DNA from: Alopecurus myosuroides
Lineage: Eukaryota; Streptophyta; Magnoliopsida; Poales; Poaceae
NCBI GenBank assembly: GCA_028641055.1
Contig: CM054062.1
Location: 24,808,536 to 24,872,535 of the forward strand
DNA: 64,000 nucleotides
Reading direction: 5' to 3'
Shown here in pieces: positions 22,769-34,300 of this stretch (its first letter is position 1; each line of letters opens with the position of its first letter). A model generated the notes under the pieces. It saw nothing but the letters and a program-made list of their open reading frames with translations, made no database searches and was not told where the DNA came from. The translations under genes were made by a program, and so were the position numbers.

Positions 22769-23117
22769 CGGCAACTCGGATCCTGCTCCGAACTTTGTCT
22801 TTGGGAGCATGCGGGATGGGCCATGCAGTTTCCATACTCGGCACCCTGCTAGGCCAGCCAACCATACTACTCGGCAATGCAGCTGGTGGGAACAGATCAA
22901 GAATGAGGGCCTGCCCCCTCCTCCTCCTCTGTCAGCTGCGAATGCCAATGTGCAGCCTATTCGGGCACCCGCTCCCAGGCCTGCAGCGTTTCCGAGAAGA
23001 GAGAAAGTGAACCAGGTGGCTTTAGGAGCCAACCGCTACTTCAACAACGACGGTTACCGCAACTACAACAACAACGACCACAACCGCAACTTCTACACCC
23101 GCAACAACAACAGAGGC

Positions 23118-23152
<35 letters not shown>

Positions 23153-24038
23153 CCAAGGTAACAACAACAACGGCAACAATGGTGGTGGAGACCGCAACCA
23201 GTACCAGGAGCACCACGAGAGCTACATGATCTTCACCTCCGAGCCCGCCGACAAGCAGTCTCTGCACAGGCGTGCGATGGAGGTCAATGATGTGATCCCT
23301 TCTGTGCCTCACTACCTGCACTGGTGCAACCAAGAGATCACGTGGTCTAGAGCTGATCATCCTAGGGTGATGCCTAACCCGGGTAGCTATGCTTTGGTGG
23401 TGGATCCCACCTTCTTGGGTACTCAGAAGAATGTGAGATTCAGCAAGGTCCTGATCGACAACGGCAGCAGCATCAACATTGTGTACAGAGACACACTCGA
23501 GAAGCTCGGGATGGCCGAGAACATGTTGCTACCCAGCAGGACCACGTTCCATGGAATTGTGCCGGGAGTGTCTTGCTCTCCAATCGGCCGCGTCTAGATA
23601 GACGTCCTATTCAGTACCAGGGAGAACTGCCACACTGAGAGCTTGCCGTTCGAGGTGGTTGATCATCAGAGCCCATACCATGCCCTACTCGGTAGGCCTG
23701 CTCTCAGCAAGTTCATGGCTTCAACCCATGCTGCATACTTGAAGATGAAGATCCCTGGTCCCAACGGAGTCATCACCATCTCGGGTGATTACAAGAGGTC
23801 TTTGGAGTTTGCCTCTGCTGGTTCCCAGCTGGCGGAATCCATGGTCATTGCTACCGAGAAGAAGAAGATGTATGAGGTGGTGGCTATGGCGCAAGCAGCG
23901 CAAGGTGGTGCGCCGGGTATGCCGAAATCCCAGTACGGGACTGCGTTCCAGGCGTCCCAGGAGACAAAAAAGGTCCAGGTTGATCCTGAGTTCCCAGACC
24001 GTGTTACCATCATTGGCGCCGGGTTGGGAGAGAAATAG
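22769..24038 (+). pseudogene. Tat element zinc-finger-like gag end and aspartic protease, broken
   Basis: Downstream of the A7 frameshift the frame reads GSMRDGPCSFHTRHPA and then HTTRQC, a C-X2-H...H-X4-C zinc-finger-like motif. Next is an Asn-rich stretch coded by an AAC repeat (23117-23154). The retroviral-type aspartic protease is near 23450: VLIDNGSSINIVYRDTLEKLG, where the usual Gly after the catalytic Asp is Asn. YHALLGRPALSKFMA (about 23670) is the conserved end of the protease domain. In-frame TAG codons at 23595-23597 and 24036-24038 interrupt it. Confidence 0.78.
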
Positions 24039-26183
24039 GAAAGCGAGCTCCTCCACTTCCTCCGTGAGAATCGTGACGTCTTTGCCTGGTCCAATGAGGA
24101 TTTGCCGGGTGTCCCGAGGGAGTTGGTTGAGCACTCGCTACATGTGCGGCATGATGCCAAGCCAGTGAAGCAGGCTATGCGCCGCTTTGGTGGTGAGATG
24201 AGGAAAGCTATCGGTGATCAGATCACCAAGTTGCTAGTAAGCAACTTTATCATGGAGGTATTGCATCCGGACTGGCTAGCCAACCCGGTTATGGTTGAGA
24301 AGAAGAAGGAGGACCCCAAGGCGGATACCACATGACGTATGTGCGTGGACTACACCGACCTGAACAAGGTCTGTCCCAAGGATCCCTTTCCGCTACCCCG
24401 CATAGATCAGGTGATCGATTCCACTGCTGGTTGTGAGCTTTTGTCTTTCATAGATGCCTACTCTGGTTTTCATCAGATAGCTCTCAACCCTGCTGATCAA
24501 ATAAAGACTGCCTTTATTACCCCGTACGGGGCTTATTGCTATCGTGTCATGTGCTTTGGGTTGCGGAATGCTGGGGCTACCTATCAGAGATGCATGCAGA
24601 AATGCTTGCATGATCAAATTGGCAAAAATGTGCAGGTGTACGTAGATGACATTGTCATCAAAACGAATAAAACACATACTCTGCTTAGTGACATTGAGGA
24701 AACATTTGCCAACTTGCGCAAGTACAAGATGAAGTTGAATCCGACTAAGTGCACATCTGGCGTCCCGGCTGGCAAGCTACTCGGCTTCTTGGTATCCAGT
24801 CGGGGCATTGAGGCCAATCCTTCAAAGATAAAAGCTATAGAGAGCATGTGTTTGCCGAGATCACTGAAGGATGTGCAGAAATTCACTGGTTGCTTGGCTT
24901 CTCTGAGCCGCTTCCTGGGCAGAATGGGCGAGAAGGCCTTGCCTCTATACCAATTGATGAAGAAGTGCGACAAGTTTGTCTGGACACCGCAAACTGACGT
25001 AGCATTCAAGGAGTTGAAAGCCATGTTGGGTAGCGCTCCCATCTTGGCTAGTCCGCTACCCAAAGAGCCAATGCTCATGTACATTGATGCGACTAATCGA
25101 GTGGTCAGTGTTCTGATTGTGGTGGAGAGAGAAGAGGAAGGCAAGACTGTGCAGTGGCCAGTATATTATCTCAGTGAGGTGTTGTCCAGTTCCAAGCAGA
25201 ACTACCCGCATTACCAGAAGATGTCTTACGGCGTGTATCTGGGCGCCAAGAAGCTGAAACACTATTTCCAAGAGCATCCCATCACTGTGGTGAGTTCTGC
25301 TCCCATCTCGGACATCATGGGCAACAAGGAGGCAAGTGGCAGAGTAGCCAAGTGGGCAATTGAGCTGGCCGCGTACGCTCATGCGTATGTGAGAAGAGAA
25401 GCCATCAAGTCACAGATCCTGGCAGATTTTCTGGTGGATTGGGCTGAGGTGCAATATGAGCCTCCTTCTCCGGTAGCCAACTACTGGAAGATGCATTTTG
25501 ATGGCTCCAAGGTGAAGGAAGGCCTGGGTGCTGGCGTGGTGCTCACGTCACCCAAGCGAGATCAACTCAAGTGCGTGCTGCAAATTCATTTCAAGGCATC
25601 CAACAATGTAGCAGAGTACGAGGCCGTGGTACACGGCTTGAAGGTAGCCAAGGAGGTTGGCGTACAACGCATCATATGCTATGGTGACTCGGTTCTGGTG
25701 GTGCAGCAAGTTTCAGGCACTTGGGATGCTCTGGATGCCAACATGGCGTCATATCGGTTTCTGGTGCAAACCATGACTGGTTTCTTTGAAGGGTGCGAGT
25801 TCAAGCACATACACCGAGCAGAGAATGAGGCAGCTGATGAGCTGTCCAAGTTGGGGTCTTCTCGGCAGTACATCCCGGCTGGGATTGCCTTGGAGCATTT
25901 GAGAAAGCCATCTATCAAGCCATCCCCCATCTCGGAATCCATATTCGTTCCTTCTCTGCCTGGCGAGGAAGCCGTTCCCATGGAGATTGACTGGGAGGTT
26001 GCAAAGGAGAACCCGGGGACTGCCGTCTCCATCCCGGGAACTGGCACCTGCAACCGGGGGACTGTCCTCTCTTACTCGGGGACTGTCCCTCCCAACTCGG
26101 GGACTGTCGCATTCATTGAGGGGGTCCTTGTTGAGTGCTCGGGGACTCGTCTCCAACTCAGAAGAAGAAGAAGTGGTGGCTGA
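24039..26183 (+). pseudogene. Tat element reverse transcriptase and two RNase H domains
   Basis: The frame starts after the TAG at 24036 (ESELLHFLRENRDVFAW), passes a TGA at 24333-24335 where tryptophan is usual, and is then open to 26183 (614 residues from 24339). RT motifs are CVDYTDLNKVCPKDPFPLPRID in part, FIDAYSGFHQI, GLRNAGATYQRCM and an intact YVDD (QVYVDDIVI, about 24640). RNase H 1 (about 25070-25300, MYIDATNRVV) has lost most catalytic residues. A second RNase H at about 25490-25850 has the expected acids: FDGS, NVAEYEA, YGDS and ENEAADELS. This pair is the hallmark of Tat elements. The C-terminal 60 residues are coded by a purine-rich repeat. Confidence 0.88.
26010..26150 (+). repeat. 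Repeated CGGGGACT tracts between RNase H and integrase
   Basis: Five copies of a motif close to (C)TCGGGGACTG occur at irregular 20-45 bp spacing: about 26014, 26054, 26079, 26098 and 26140. Single further copies are at 27951 and 29998. The genuine polypurine tract at 43857-43866 has the same core (TTCGGGGACTAA). Confidence 0.7.
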
Positions 26184-27496
26184 TCCAATGGAACTGGACG
26201 AACCAGTGTTTCCCATCCGGGAGACACCGAGTTGGGCTCTGCCCATATTATCCTTTCTAAAGGACGGCACCTTGCCGAGTGATGAAGTTACCTCGAGGCA
26301 AATTCAGAGAAGATCCAAGGGCTATACTATCTTCAGAGATGTGCTGCATAGAAGGAGTCCTATTTGTGTGCTGCAGCACTGTGTAGAGCCAGAAGAAGGA
26401 GAAGAAATTCTGGTGGAGATACATCAAGGAGAATGCGGGCATCACGCCTCTTCTCGGGCTCTGGTCAACAAGGCTTTTCGGCATGGCTTCTTTTGGCTCA
26501 CTGCCTTGAAGCAAGCTGAAGATATTGTGAGAAAGTGCAATGGCTGCCAAAGATTTGCAAGTAAGATTCATATGCCAGCTTCCGAGTTGAATACCATTCC
26601 CATTACTTGGCCATTTGCTGCTTGGTGCTTGGATATGGTGGGTCCTTTCAAGCCGGCTAGAGGCAACATGGCTCACATCTTGGTCATGGTCGACAAGTTC
26701 ACAAAGTGGATTGAGGTGAAGCCTATTCGGAAGTGTGATGGAGCCACTGCTATGAGTTTCCTGAAGGATGTGATCCTGAGATATGGCTACCCACACAACA
26801 TTATCACTGACAATGGCACAAACTTTGATGAGGGTGCTTTTGCGAGGTTCTGCAGAGATAAGCGCATTCGGCTAGATGTTGCATCTGTTGCATCCCGCCT
26901 CCAATGGGCAAGTTGAAAGAGCAAATGGCATGGTGCTATCAGGCATAAAGCCAAGGCTAATTGAGCCACTGCTGAAAACACCTGGGTGTTGGCTAGACGA
27001 GTTGCCAGCGGTGTTGTGGAGTCTAAGGACTACCCCTAACCGGTCAACCGGCTACACGCCATTCTTCCTGGTATATGGAGCTGAGGCCGTGTTGCCCACG
27101 GACCTAGAGCATGACTCGCCCGGTGTAACGCTCTACACGGAGGCAGAGGCTAGAGAAGCTCGAGAAAATGACGTTGACCTGCTAGAAGAAGCAAGAGAGC
27201 TAACTCTGTCACGTTCAGCTGTTTACCAGCAAAACTTGAGGCGTTATCATAGCCGGAAAGTGAACCCAAGGGTTTTCCGAGAAGGAGACATGGTGCTTAG
27301 GCTCGTGCAACGCACGGCCAGGATGCACAAGCTTTCCCATCCGTGGGAAGGGCCTTTCATTGTAAGCAAGGCCTTGCACAATGATGCCTACTATCTAATT
27401 GACGCACAGCCACCCCCGAAGAACAGGCCGGATAGGGCTGGAGAGAAATCCAAGCGCCCTTGGAATGTAGCTCTACTCCGACGTTTTCACTCATGA
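26160..27496 (+). pseudogene. Tat element integrase, broken
   Basis: The integrase is in a different frame from the RT, so a frameshift lies near 26160. The N-terminal zinc-binding HHCC motif is at about 26420-26550 (EIHQGECGHHASS, CNGCQRF). The catalytic core shows CLDMVGPF (first Asp, about 26630), IITDNGTNFDEG (second Asp, about 26810) and SNGQVERANG (Glu, about 26905). Between the second Asp and the Glu a 1 bp deletion near 26890 shifts the frame. The C-terminal part (RTTPNRSTGYTPFFLVYG, YHSRKVNPRVFREGD, HPWEGPF) ends at a normal TGA at 27496. No chromodomain is visible, as expected for Tat. Confidence 0.85.
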
Positions 27497-28111
27497 GCAA
27501 ACTGTATATGTATCTCCTTATCCGAGTTAAACTCTTATTCGGCAATCTCTCGTCCAAACTGTTCCTTGTGTTTACTCTGTTTTACTTTGTCTATTCGGTT
27601 GAACCACTTAGAATTTCAAAAGCATACAAAGTAGTGTGTTTAAACTCACCGGACACTCTGCGACTCTGCTGCTGTCCGCAACCCGGCTTCATGGCAAGCC
27701 AGAGAACAAGCCAAAGGGTCAATGAACACATGAAAAATTGCAAAGGAAAGGAAGCGTGTGACAACCGAATAGAGTGTTTTTTACTGTTTTTTTCTTTTCA
27801 GCTAAGTGGTGGGCAGGGTTACTCTGATTTTTCTAAGTGGCTAAGTATTTGAAACTCCAACTTTGAACTCTTGTGACTCGACTACCAAAAAAGCAACAAG
27901 TTGCAGGTAAGAGCTGAGATAAAAAGGAAGAGTGGATAAAAAATGCAACTCGGGGACTTGCATATTAACGCAACCCGGCATTGAGCCAGAGTTGCTAAGA
28001 ACGTCAACTAAAATAAAACTGAGTAGCAACAAAGACTTAATAGTTTGATACATTTGCACCCGGCATCCCGAGGATCTGATAAAAGTTCTAGAGAATAAGT
28101 TTTTTCAGGAG
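27497..28111. other. Spacer between the sense gag-pol and the antisense gene
   Basis: No ORF or repeat is recognised. The two transcription units converge here, so it should hold the 3' ends of both transcripts. One CTCGGGGACT tract is at 27951. Confidence 0.5.
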
Positions 28112-31100
28112 TCACTCCTTGGCAGCATCGGTGTTGCCTGCAGCAGTGTTGTCAGCATCAGCTTTCTCGGCATCAACATCTGCCTTGGCGCTGTCAGCAT
28201 CAGCTTCAGTGTTGGCGTTAGCAGCTGGCTCTGAGGTTGCAGTGGCAACCGAGATGGGGTCGGTGGCCGAAGTGGATGCAGTGGACTAGGTCCTGAGTAG
28301 CGCCGCGGCGTCAGGTGCCGCACCAGCAGTCGAGCCCAACTCGGGAGCCGCTTGCTGGATCACCATCTCGGTGGTGATGGTGGCCTCCTGGGCGCTGGCT
28401 TCCGGCTTCTCGGCTTCTGCATCAACCTTGGCCTTCCCCTTCCCCTTCTCGGACCCTCCCTTGGCGGCATCCTCTTAGAACACGCTCAAGTCCTCCGACT
28501 CGGTGTCCTCATCTTCATCGTCGCCCTCGCTTTCAACTTCAGTGTCTGGCTCGGGGAGGCCGTCGATGTAGGTGGCGGTGTCCGCGTAGGAGGCTACCTC
28601 ATAGGATGCTGCCTTCCGGCGAGCAACGCAATCGGGATCCTTGGTCCATTTGGAGTCTTGGCGCATCTCAAGGATCCTGTCGAGGTTAAGGTTCTCATAC
28701 CAGCTGCAGATAAAATGAAGCAACTCATCCGCTCCTGCCCGAGCTGCCGAAGCGCGCCATTTCTTCAACTCGGCCTTCACGCCGTCCAGTTTCTCGGCGA
28801 GCATGCTGAAGCTGTCTGGCGCAGATTGATCCGGCCAGAACAGATCATGGAGTTTATATGCGGTGGACACCATGGTGGTGCCCAAGCCCTTGAGTTGGCG
28901 GAGCTGGGTCTTGATGCTCAGAAGATTGTCGTTGACACTGGACTTGGTGTCAATGGGCATCCCGGATGCAGCTCGGAGTTGCTGGGCCTTCTCCAAAGCA
29001 GGCGTGCGCGGAGATCAGGGAAGATATCTGAAAGAAAAACCAGCAAGAGTTAGAAATGGAGGCGGAGAAGAGAGAAAACCAGATAGAAAAGTGGCAGAGA
29101 AGAGAAACAGCCAGATGCAGAGAAGAGAAGACTTACGCTTGAGATCCACCAGCAGTGCATCCAACTTTATCTTCCAATCCTCCTCATCAGCAATGTGCCT
29201 ATCTTCAATGTTGCGTGCATTGGATATTTGGAGGACGAGTTGCGCATTGTGATCCTTCAGCACCGAGAACTCCATCTCAAGCGCCTTCTCTTTGGCCTTG
29301 GCTGCTGTCTTGATCTCCTCCTTCTCGGCAGCTTGATCCAAGGCATCCTAGAGGGCAGTCTTGAGCTGGACCTGCATCTGCTCGAACTCGGCGCGCTCTG
29401 CGTCGCGTTCCTCCTTGAGCTCCGCATCTCGGGTGGCCAGCTGCTGCTGCACCTCGGCAGGCATCAAGCAGTTGAGATGCTGCTCCCGGAATTTCTTGTA
29501 TTCTTGTGCAAAGAGAACATCAGTATTAGCAGAGTAACCAAGTAAAGGAGGAAGCACAAGTCCAGAGTGGCCAGCAACTCACCTTCCAGATGCTTGATTT
29601 TGCTTTCGGCTGAGGAAGAGAAGACGTGGCAGTGTTCATGTTGCTCCTTCAGTTTGTTGAATTTGTCTGCAGAGTAGACAAGGTTATAGCAAAAAGCAAA
29701 CGCGGGCGTAAACAAAAAACGCACAAACTGAATAGCTAAAGGCTTACTTTCTATCTCAGAGAGTTGGAGAGCACGGTCCAGTGCCGCCTGCTCCATCGCG
29801 GCATCATCTTTTCGTTCGGCTTCAAGAGCCGCGATGCGGTTCTTGGCTACGCTGTGGTTCCAGAGCAGCCGGCGGAACACATTGGTCCTCTTCAGGAGGC
29901 TATTCTGTGGAAGAGAAGAAAACGAGTTAGAATTTTTTTGAAGATTTGGCCCGAGAAGACGGCAACTCGGTTGAGTACCCGTCTACTCGGCCCGAATCTC
30001 GGGGACTGGGGAGTAGCTAAGAGGAAAAGAAGAGAAGAAGAACAGAAAAACTGCAACTCGAAAAAGCAAGGAAAGCAAGAAAAACTTACAGCATATGTTT
30101 GCTCGATGTCCTCGGCGGCTTTGCGGAGGCAGAACAGTTTCCCGGCTAATGTGCAGGTGTCGGAGGCGATGGTCATTGGAACAGAGCCGATGTCGGCCTT
30201 GTTCTAGTCGACGCGGTAGTGGTCAACTGTGCCCAGAGTGCTGCCGTTCCACTTCTCGATGCCATGAGCGTCGCTCTCCCAGACCTTGTCAACGAAGCCT
30301 ACCCAGTCCAGGACCGCGGTTAGCCCTTCTGATTCAATCTCATCCTCACCGGCTTCGCGCGAGTGGAACTTAAGAGGTTGCTTGGCTTTGGGATGGGCAG
30401 CCACAGCCTTGGCCTGGCCTTCCTTCAGGGCGGAAAGCCGCTTCTCGCCCTTGGCCAGGGAGATGCTGTGTTGCTGGGACACCTCCAGCAGGTATGATGG
30501 CCAGCTGCCTTGTGCGCGGGCAGCACCTCCGGCACTCGACCCTTCGCCTGGGCCAGCAGATCCAGCAGCAGCGCCAATGGTGAGTTGCGTGCTCTTTGGT
30601 GCTTTGGGTGGTGGCATCAGATCCGCGTACTGCGCAACCTTGCGCGGTGGATTCTTCTGAACAGTTGTAGCTTCAGGCTTGGCGGCCTTGTTGGGAGCAG
30701 TGTTCGCCCGAGAAGCGGACGGAGGCACTTGGCCTGAAGTGGGTGGAGGCATAAGTTGAGAAGCAGTCTTCGGTGTGTTCTGTTTTGGTGGAGGGCTTGG
30801 TGCAGTTGGTGGAGTAGCTTGATGGGTAGGCGGCACAAGGGGCCGGCTACCCTGCGCAGCTTCTGGCTGTGCTTGGCTCTGGAGCACGAGCTCCACCACG
30901 GTCTTCTCAACCCGCTGCTCGGCAGCGGGATTAGGTCTTGTGTCAACATGTTCTTCTACCCGCGGGTTGGCCGCGGGGTCATCTTGAGCTGCAGCTTGTT
31001 CTTCCTGCTGCTCGGTATTGTCATCTGGCCGCTCAAGGGCGGCACGGTCTTGGTTCTCAGCATCTTGTTCAACATTCTCCCCAGCTGAGGTAGCTGGGGG

Positions 31101-31322
31101 AGAGGGAGGCGTCTCATTGTGAGCAGCATCCTGCGCACTCTGGTACGCGTAGGTTTGCTGCTCCAAGTTCTCATCATCTTGGTCACCAGCGCCCGTGTTC
31201 TCGGCGCCGGTGTCTTCTTCTTCCAGCTTCACCGGAGAGGGCGCACGTGTCCTATCCTGCGGTGCTGGCTCGTCTTCATCGTCGGAGAGGTCGACAAGCT
31301 TCTCAAGGTCCACAATGGGTTT

Positions 31323-34300
31323 TGTCGCACCCTGACTTCTAGGGGATACTCACCGTACGAACTGGATAGCAGATGCTTGGATTATGGGGCATAACTGCTC
31401 CCACGTCCCAGCTTCCTGGTAGGCCTGCGCTTATGCGCGACAACACAAGCCCTGCTATTCCATCGTCGATGTAAACTATCCACTAGAGATCAAAGGCACT
31501 TCCGTCGACGTACTTCAAACCATACACACATGGTACGTCAACGGCGTTTAACAAGTGATATCACAACAGATCTCTACGACACAAAAGATTGAAATAAGTT
31601 GCAAATGGCTCTCATTAGAGCAGAGATAGCAAATACAGTCATTCAGAGGGCACATGCCCCAACAATACATCATTACAATACAGCGGAAGCATTCAACATG
31701 TCTGAGTACAGACAAGAACCAAATAGGCCTAAGAGGCCGGAAACAAACGGACGGAGCCCATCCACGAAGTCTCGGATCCTGCCCGGGTCCGCTATCTACT
31801 CGTCAGCAGTCTCGTCGTCATACTCCACGTAGTAGCCACCATGTAGATCCTCGGAAACGTCGTCTGCGTAAACCACAGCCCCAAAGGGGTCAGTACACCA
31901 ACGTACTGGCAAGCAAGACTCACAGTTCACCAAAGTGTAACCCGTCAACACCAAGCACAGATGCTTTGGGTTCAACGGAAGGAAGGGGATATAAAGGATG
32001 CTGCAACTGGCTGCTCTACACAACTACAGGAACATACTACAACTGCCGGCTAACAGAAAGGGGATAAGATCGAGGATTGTAACCAACTGAAAGATAACTT
32101 CAAACAAACCCATCCTGGATCTCGCCCCTTATCCGAAGAAGCAATCCGAGGATAACTCACACAGTTGTAATAATGATGGCTCAAATTATTGTGTCAATAA
32201 GCCTATTACTAGTCAAGTTATTAATCATGGGGTGTAACAGGTTTGATCATTATGTTTAAGTTGTCCTGAGTACTTGTTAGCCAGTACTTTCACCAAGTAA
32301 TCCATAACCGCGGAAAACACGGCTTCTCGAGAAGATTATCCCTGCAGGGTTGCACCAATGTGGCCGTACACTCAAGAATAACCCGCCAGATGGAAATGCA
32401 CTTCCACCAAGCGGGGTACTCTACACAACCAACCATTCTTCGCATCAAGCCCAAAGAACCTTGGGCGCACGGCTAATCAAGCCCAGAAGAAAATGGACCA
32501 TCATAGCACTCTAAGACCGTGTCCCCCTATATGCCGACTACGAAAGTTCCACCCTGGCCTGGGCTCGCAAAAACATGATGCGGCAAATGGAAAACACGAA
32601 CTAAATGAGGCGATTTGGACGAGATGCGAATCAGGTCAAGTTGAGGGGGGCGCCCATACTCGCTTCCCAAATGCGGGTAGTGCGCTCATCATGGATCAGT
32701 AGACAAGACCCTTTTCCTATTAGGGTCGACACTAGCAGGCTTCAAAACCTCTCATGGGCCTCCTGCCGGTGCCTTATCATCAAGTTTATTATTAATCGTA
32801 ACATTAGCATGATTGATTGATTAAACATCGAGCCCCCAGAACATAATAGAATATAGTAACAGAAAGTAACGGGTAACAGCCTCGAGCAAAACAACCTAAG
32901 CATGCTAGTAAGACACGGGCTCAAACAATGGGGTTGTAGGAGTGGAGGTGAGGCAATATCAAGGTTAAGGGATTCATGTGATGGGTTCGTAACAGAACAT
33001 CTACTACTAAGGCTAGCAGAAAAGAACAACGGAAAGTATCGGTAATCAATGTTGAAAGGAACACAGTGGTTCATGTGAGTGATAACTTGCCTGCAAAACC
33101 CAGTAGCCTGGTACTGAGCTAAATCCTTAGAAGGGATGTCGTAAGTATCGTCGGTCTCAACGTCGTCGTATGTCCGGGAAGAAGCAAACAAACATTGCAG
33201 AAAGATAAACAATCAATATCATGGCATAGGTGCACAAACATGGGATGATGCATGTCATGTTAATAGATGCATCAGAATAAACTACTTGACAATATAACAC
33301 AATTTAATTGGACCCATATGCAATGTGAATTGCATATGGATGCAAGTGGTTAAGGTGGAAGCAATGATCTACATTTGATTAACAAGTGTAAGTGGTTAAA
33401 CATGATGCATGCATGATGATAACAAGGAGTAAACAAGTTAGATGCAATTGGAAAAGGAGTAAAACAAGTGTGGGATTTTTATTTGTTATGTTAGGAATTT
33501 TGGTTCCTTATTGATGTCACACAAGTAATTGTTGTTTTCAACAAGTTAAAGTGTTCAAAACAAATAACAAAGTTGATATTTGAAAAGGTTATCAAATTTT
33601 AGTTGGTTTACATGTTTCACATTTTGAAATTGGACTTTGGATTAATTAATTATGAATTAAACAATAATAAACAATTTTTAATTGCATTAAACAAGAATTA
33701 AATGGTTTAGGCAATTTTAATTATTCAAAACATGAAACAAATTTTATATTTGGAAAGAGGGTTTAATTTTGCATGGAAAACATATTTCATTTGTGGAAAT
33801 TGGATTTAAAATGAGCAAGTTATTATTTTGGCAATTTTAAATGCAATAATTAAGAAACAGTTGTTTTCAGCAATTTAAAATATTCAAAACAGCAAACAAA
33901 ATTTATATTTGGAAAGTACATGAAAAATTGATTGGAAAACATATTTGGTTTGTGAAATTTGGAATTTTTATGAGCAAGTTATGAATTTTGCAAATTTAGG
34001 TGAATTTGACAAGTTTTCAAATTTTGCACCAATTTAAAATATTCAAAACAGTAAACAAATTTTATATTTGGATAGAACATTTAATTTGGTATTGAAAACA
34101 TATCAAAATTGTTGGATTTGGAGCTAAAATGAATTATTTATGCAATTTAGAAGATATAGGGCAAATCTGCCATTTTTTATGGATCTAGGGACTTGAAATT
34201 ATTTTCCAGGGGCTAGAAATAAGTGCCAGGGGCCTATTGGTGAATACCAGAAAGTTTTGTGACCAAACTATTTGAAATTAAAAAGGTTGTTTTTATTGGG

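Noticed and set aside
23117..23154. AAC microsatellite as an independent feature
   Set aside because: It is in frame within Tat gag and codes the Asn-rich linker, so it is described there.
28352..29053. 233-residue plus-strand ORF
   Set aside because: Antisense shadow of the last exon of the Tat antisense gene, where introns and conserved blocks fit the minus strand.
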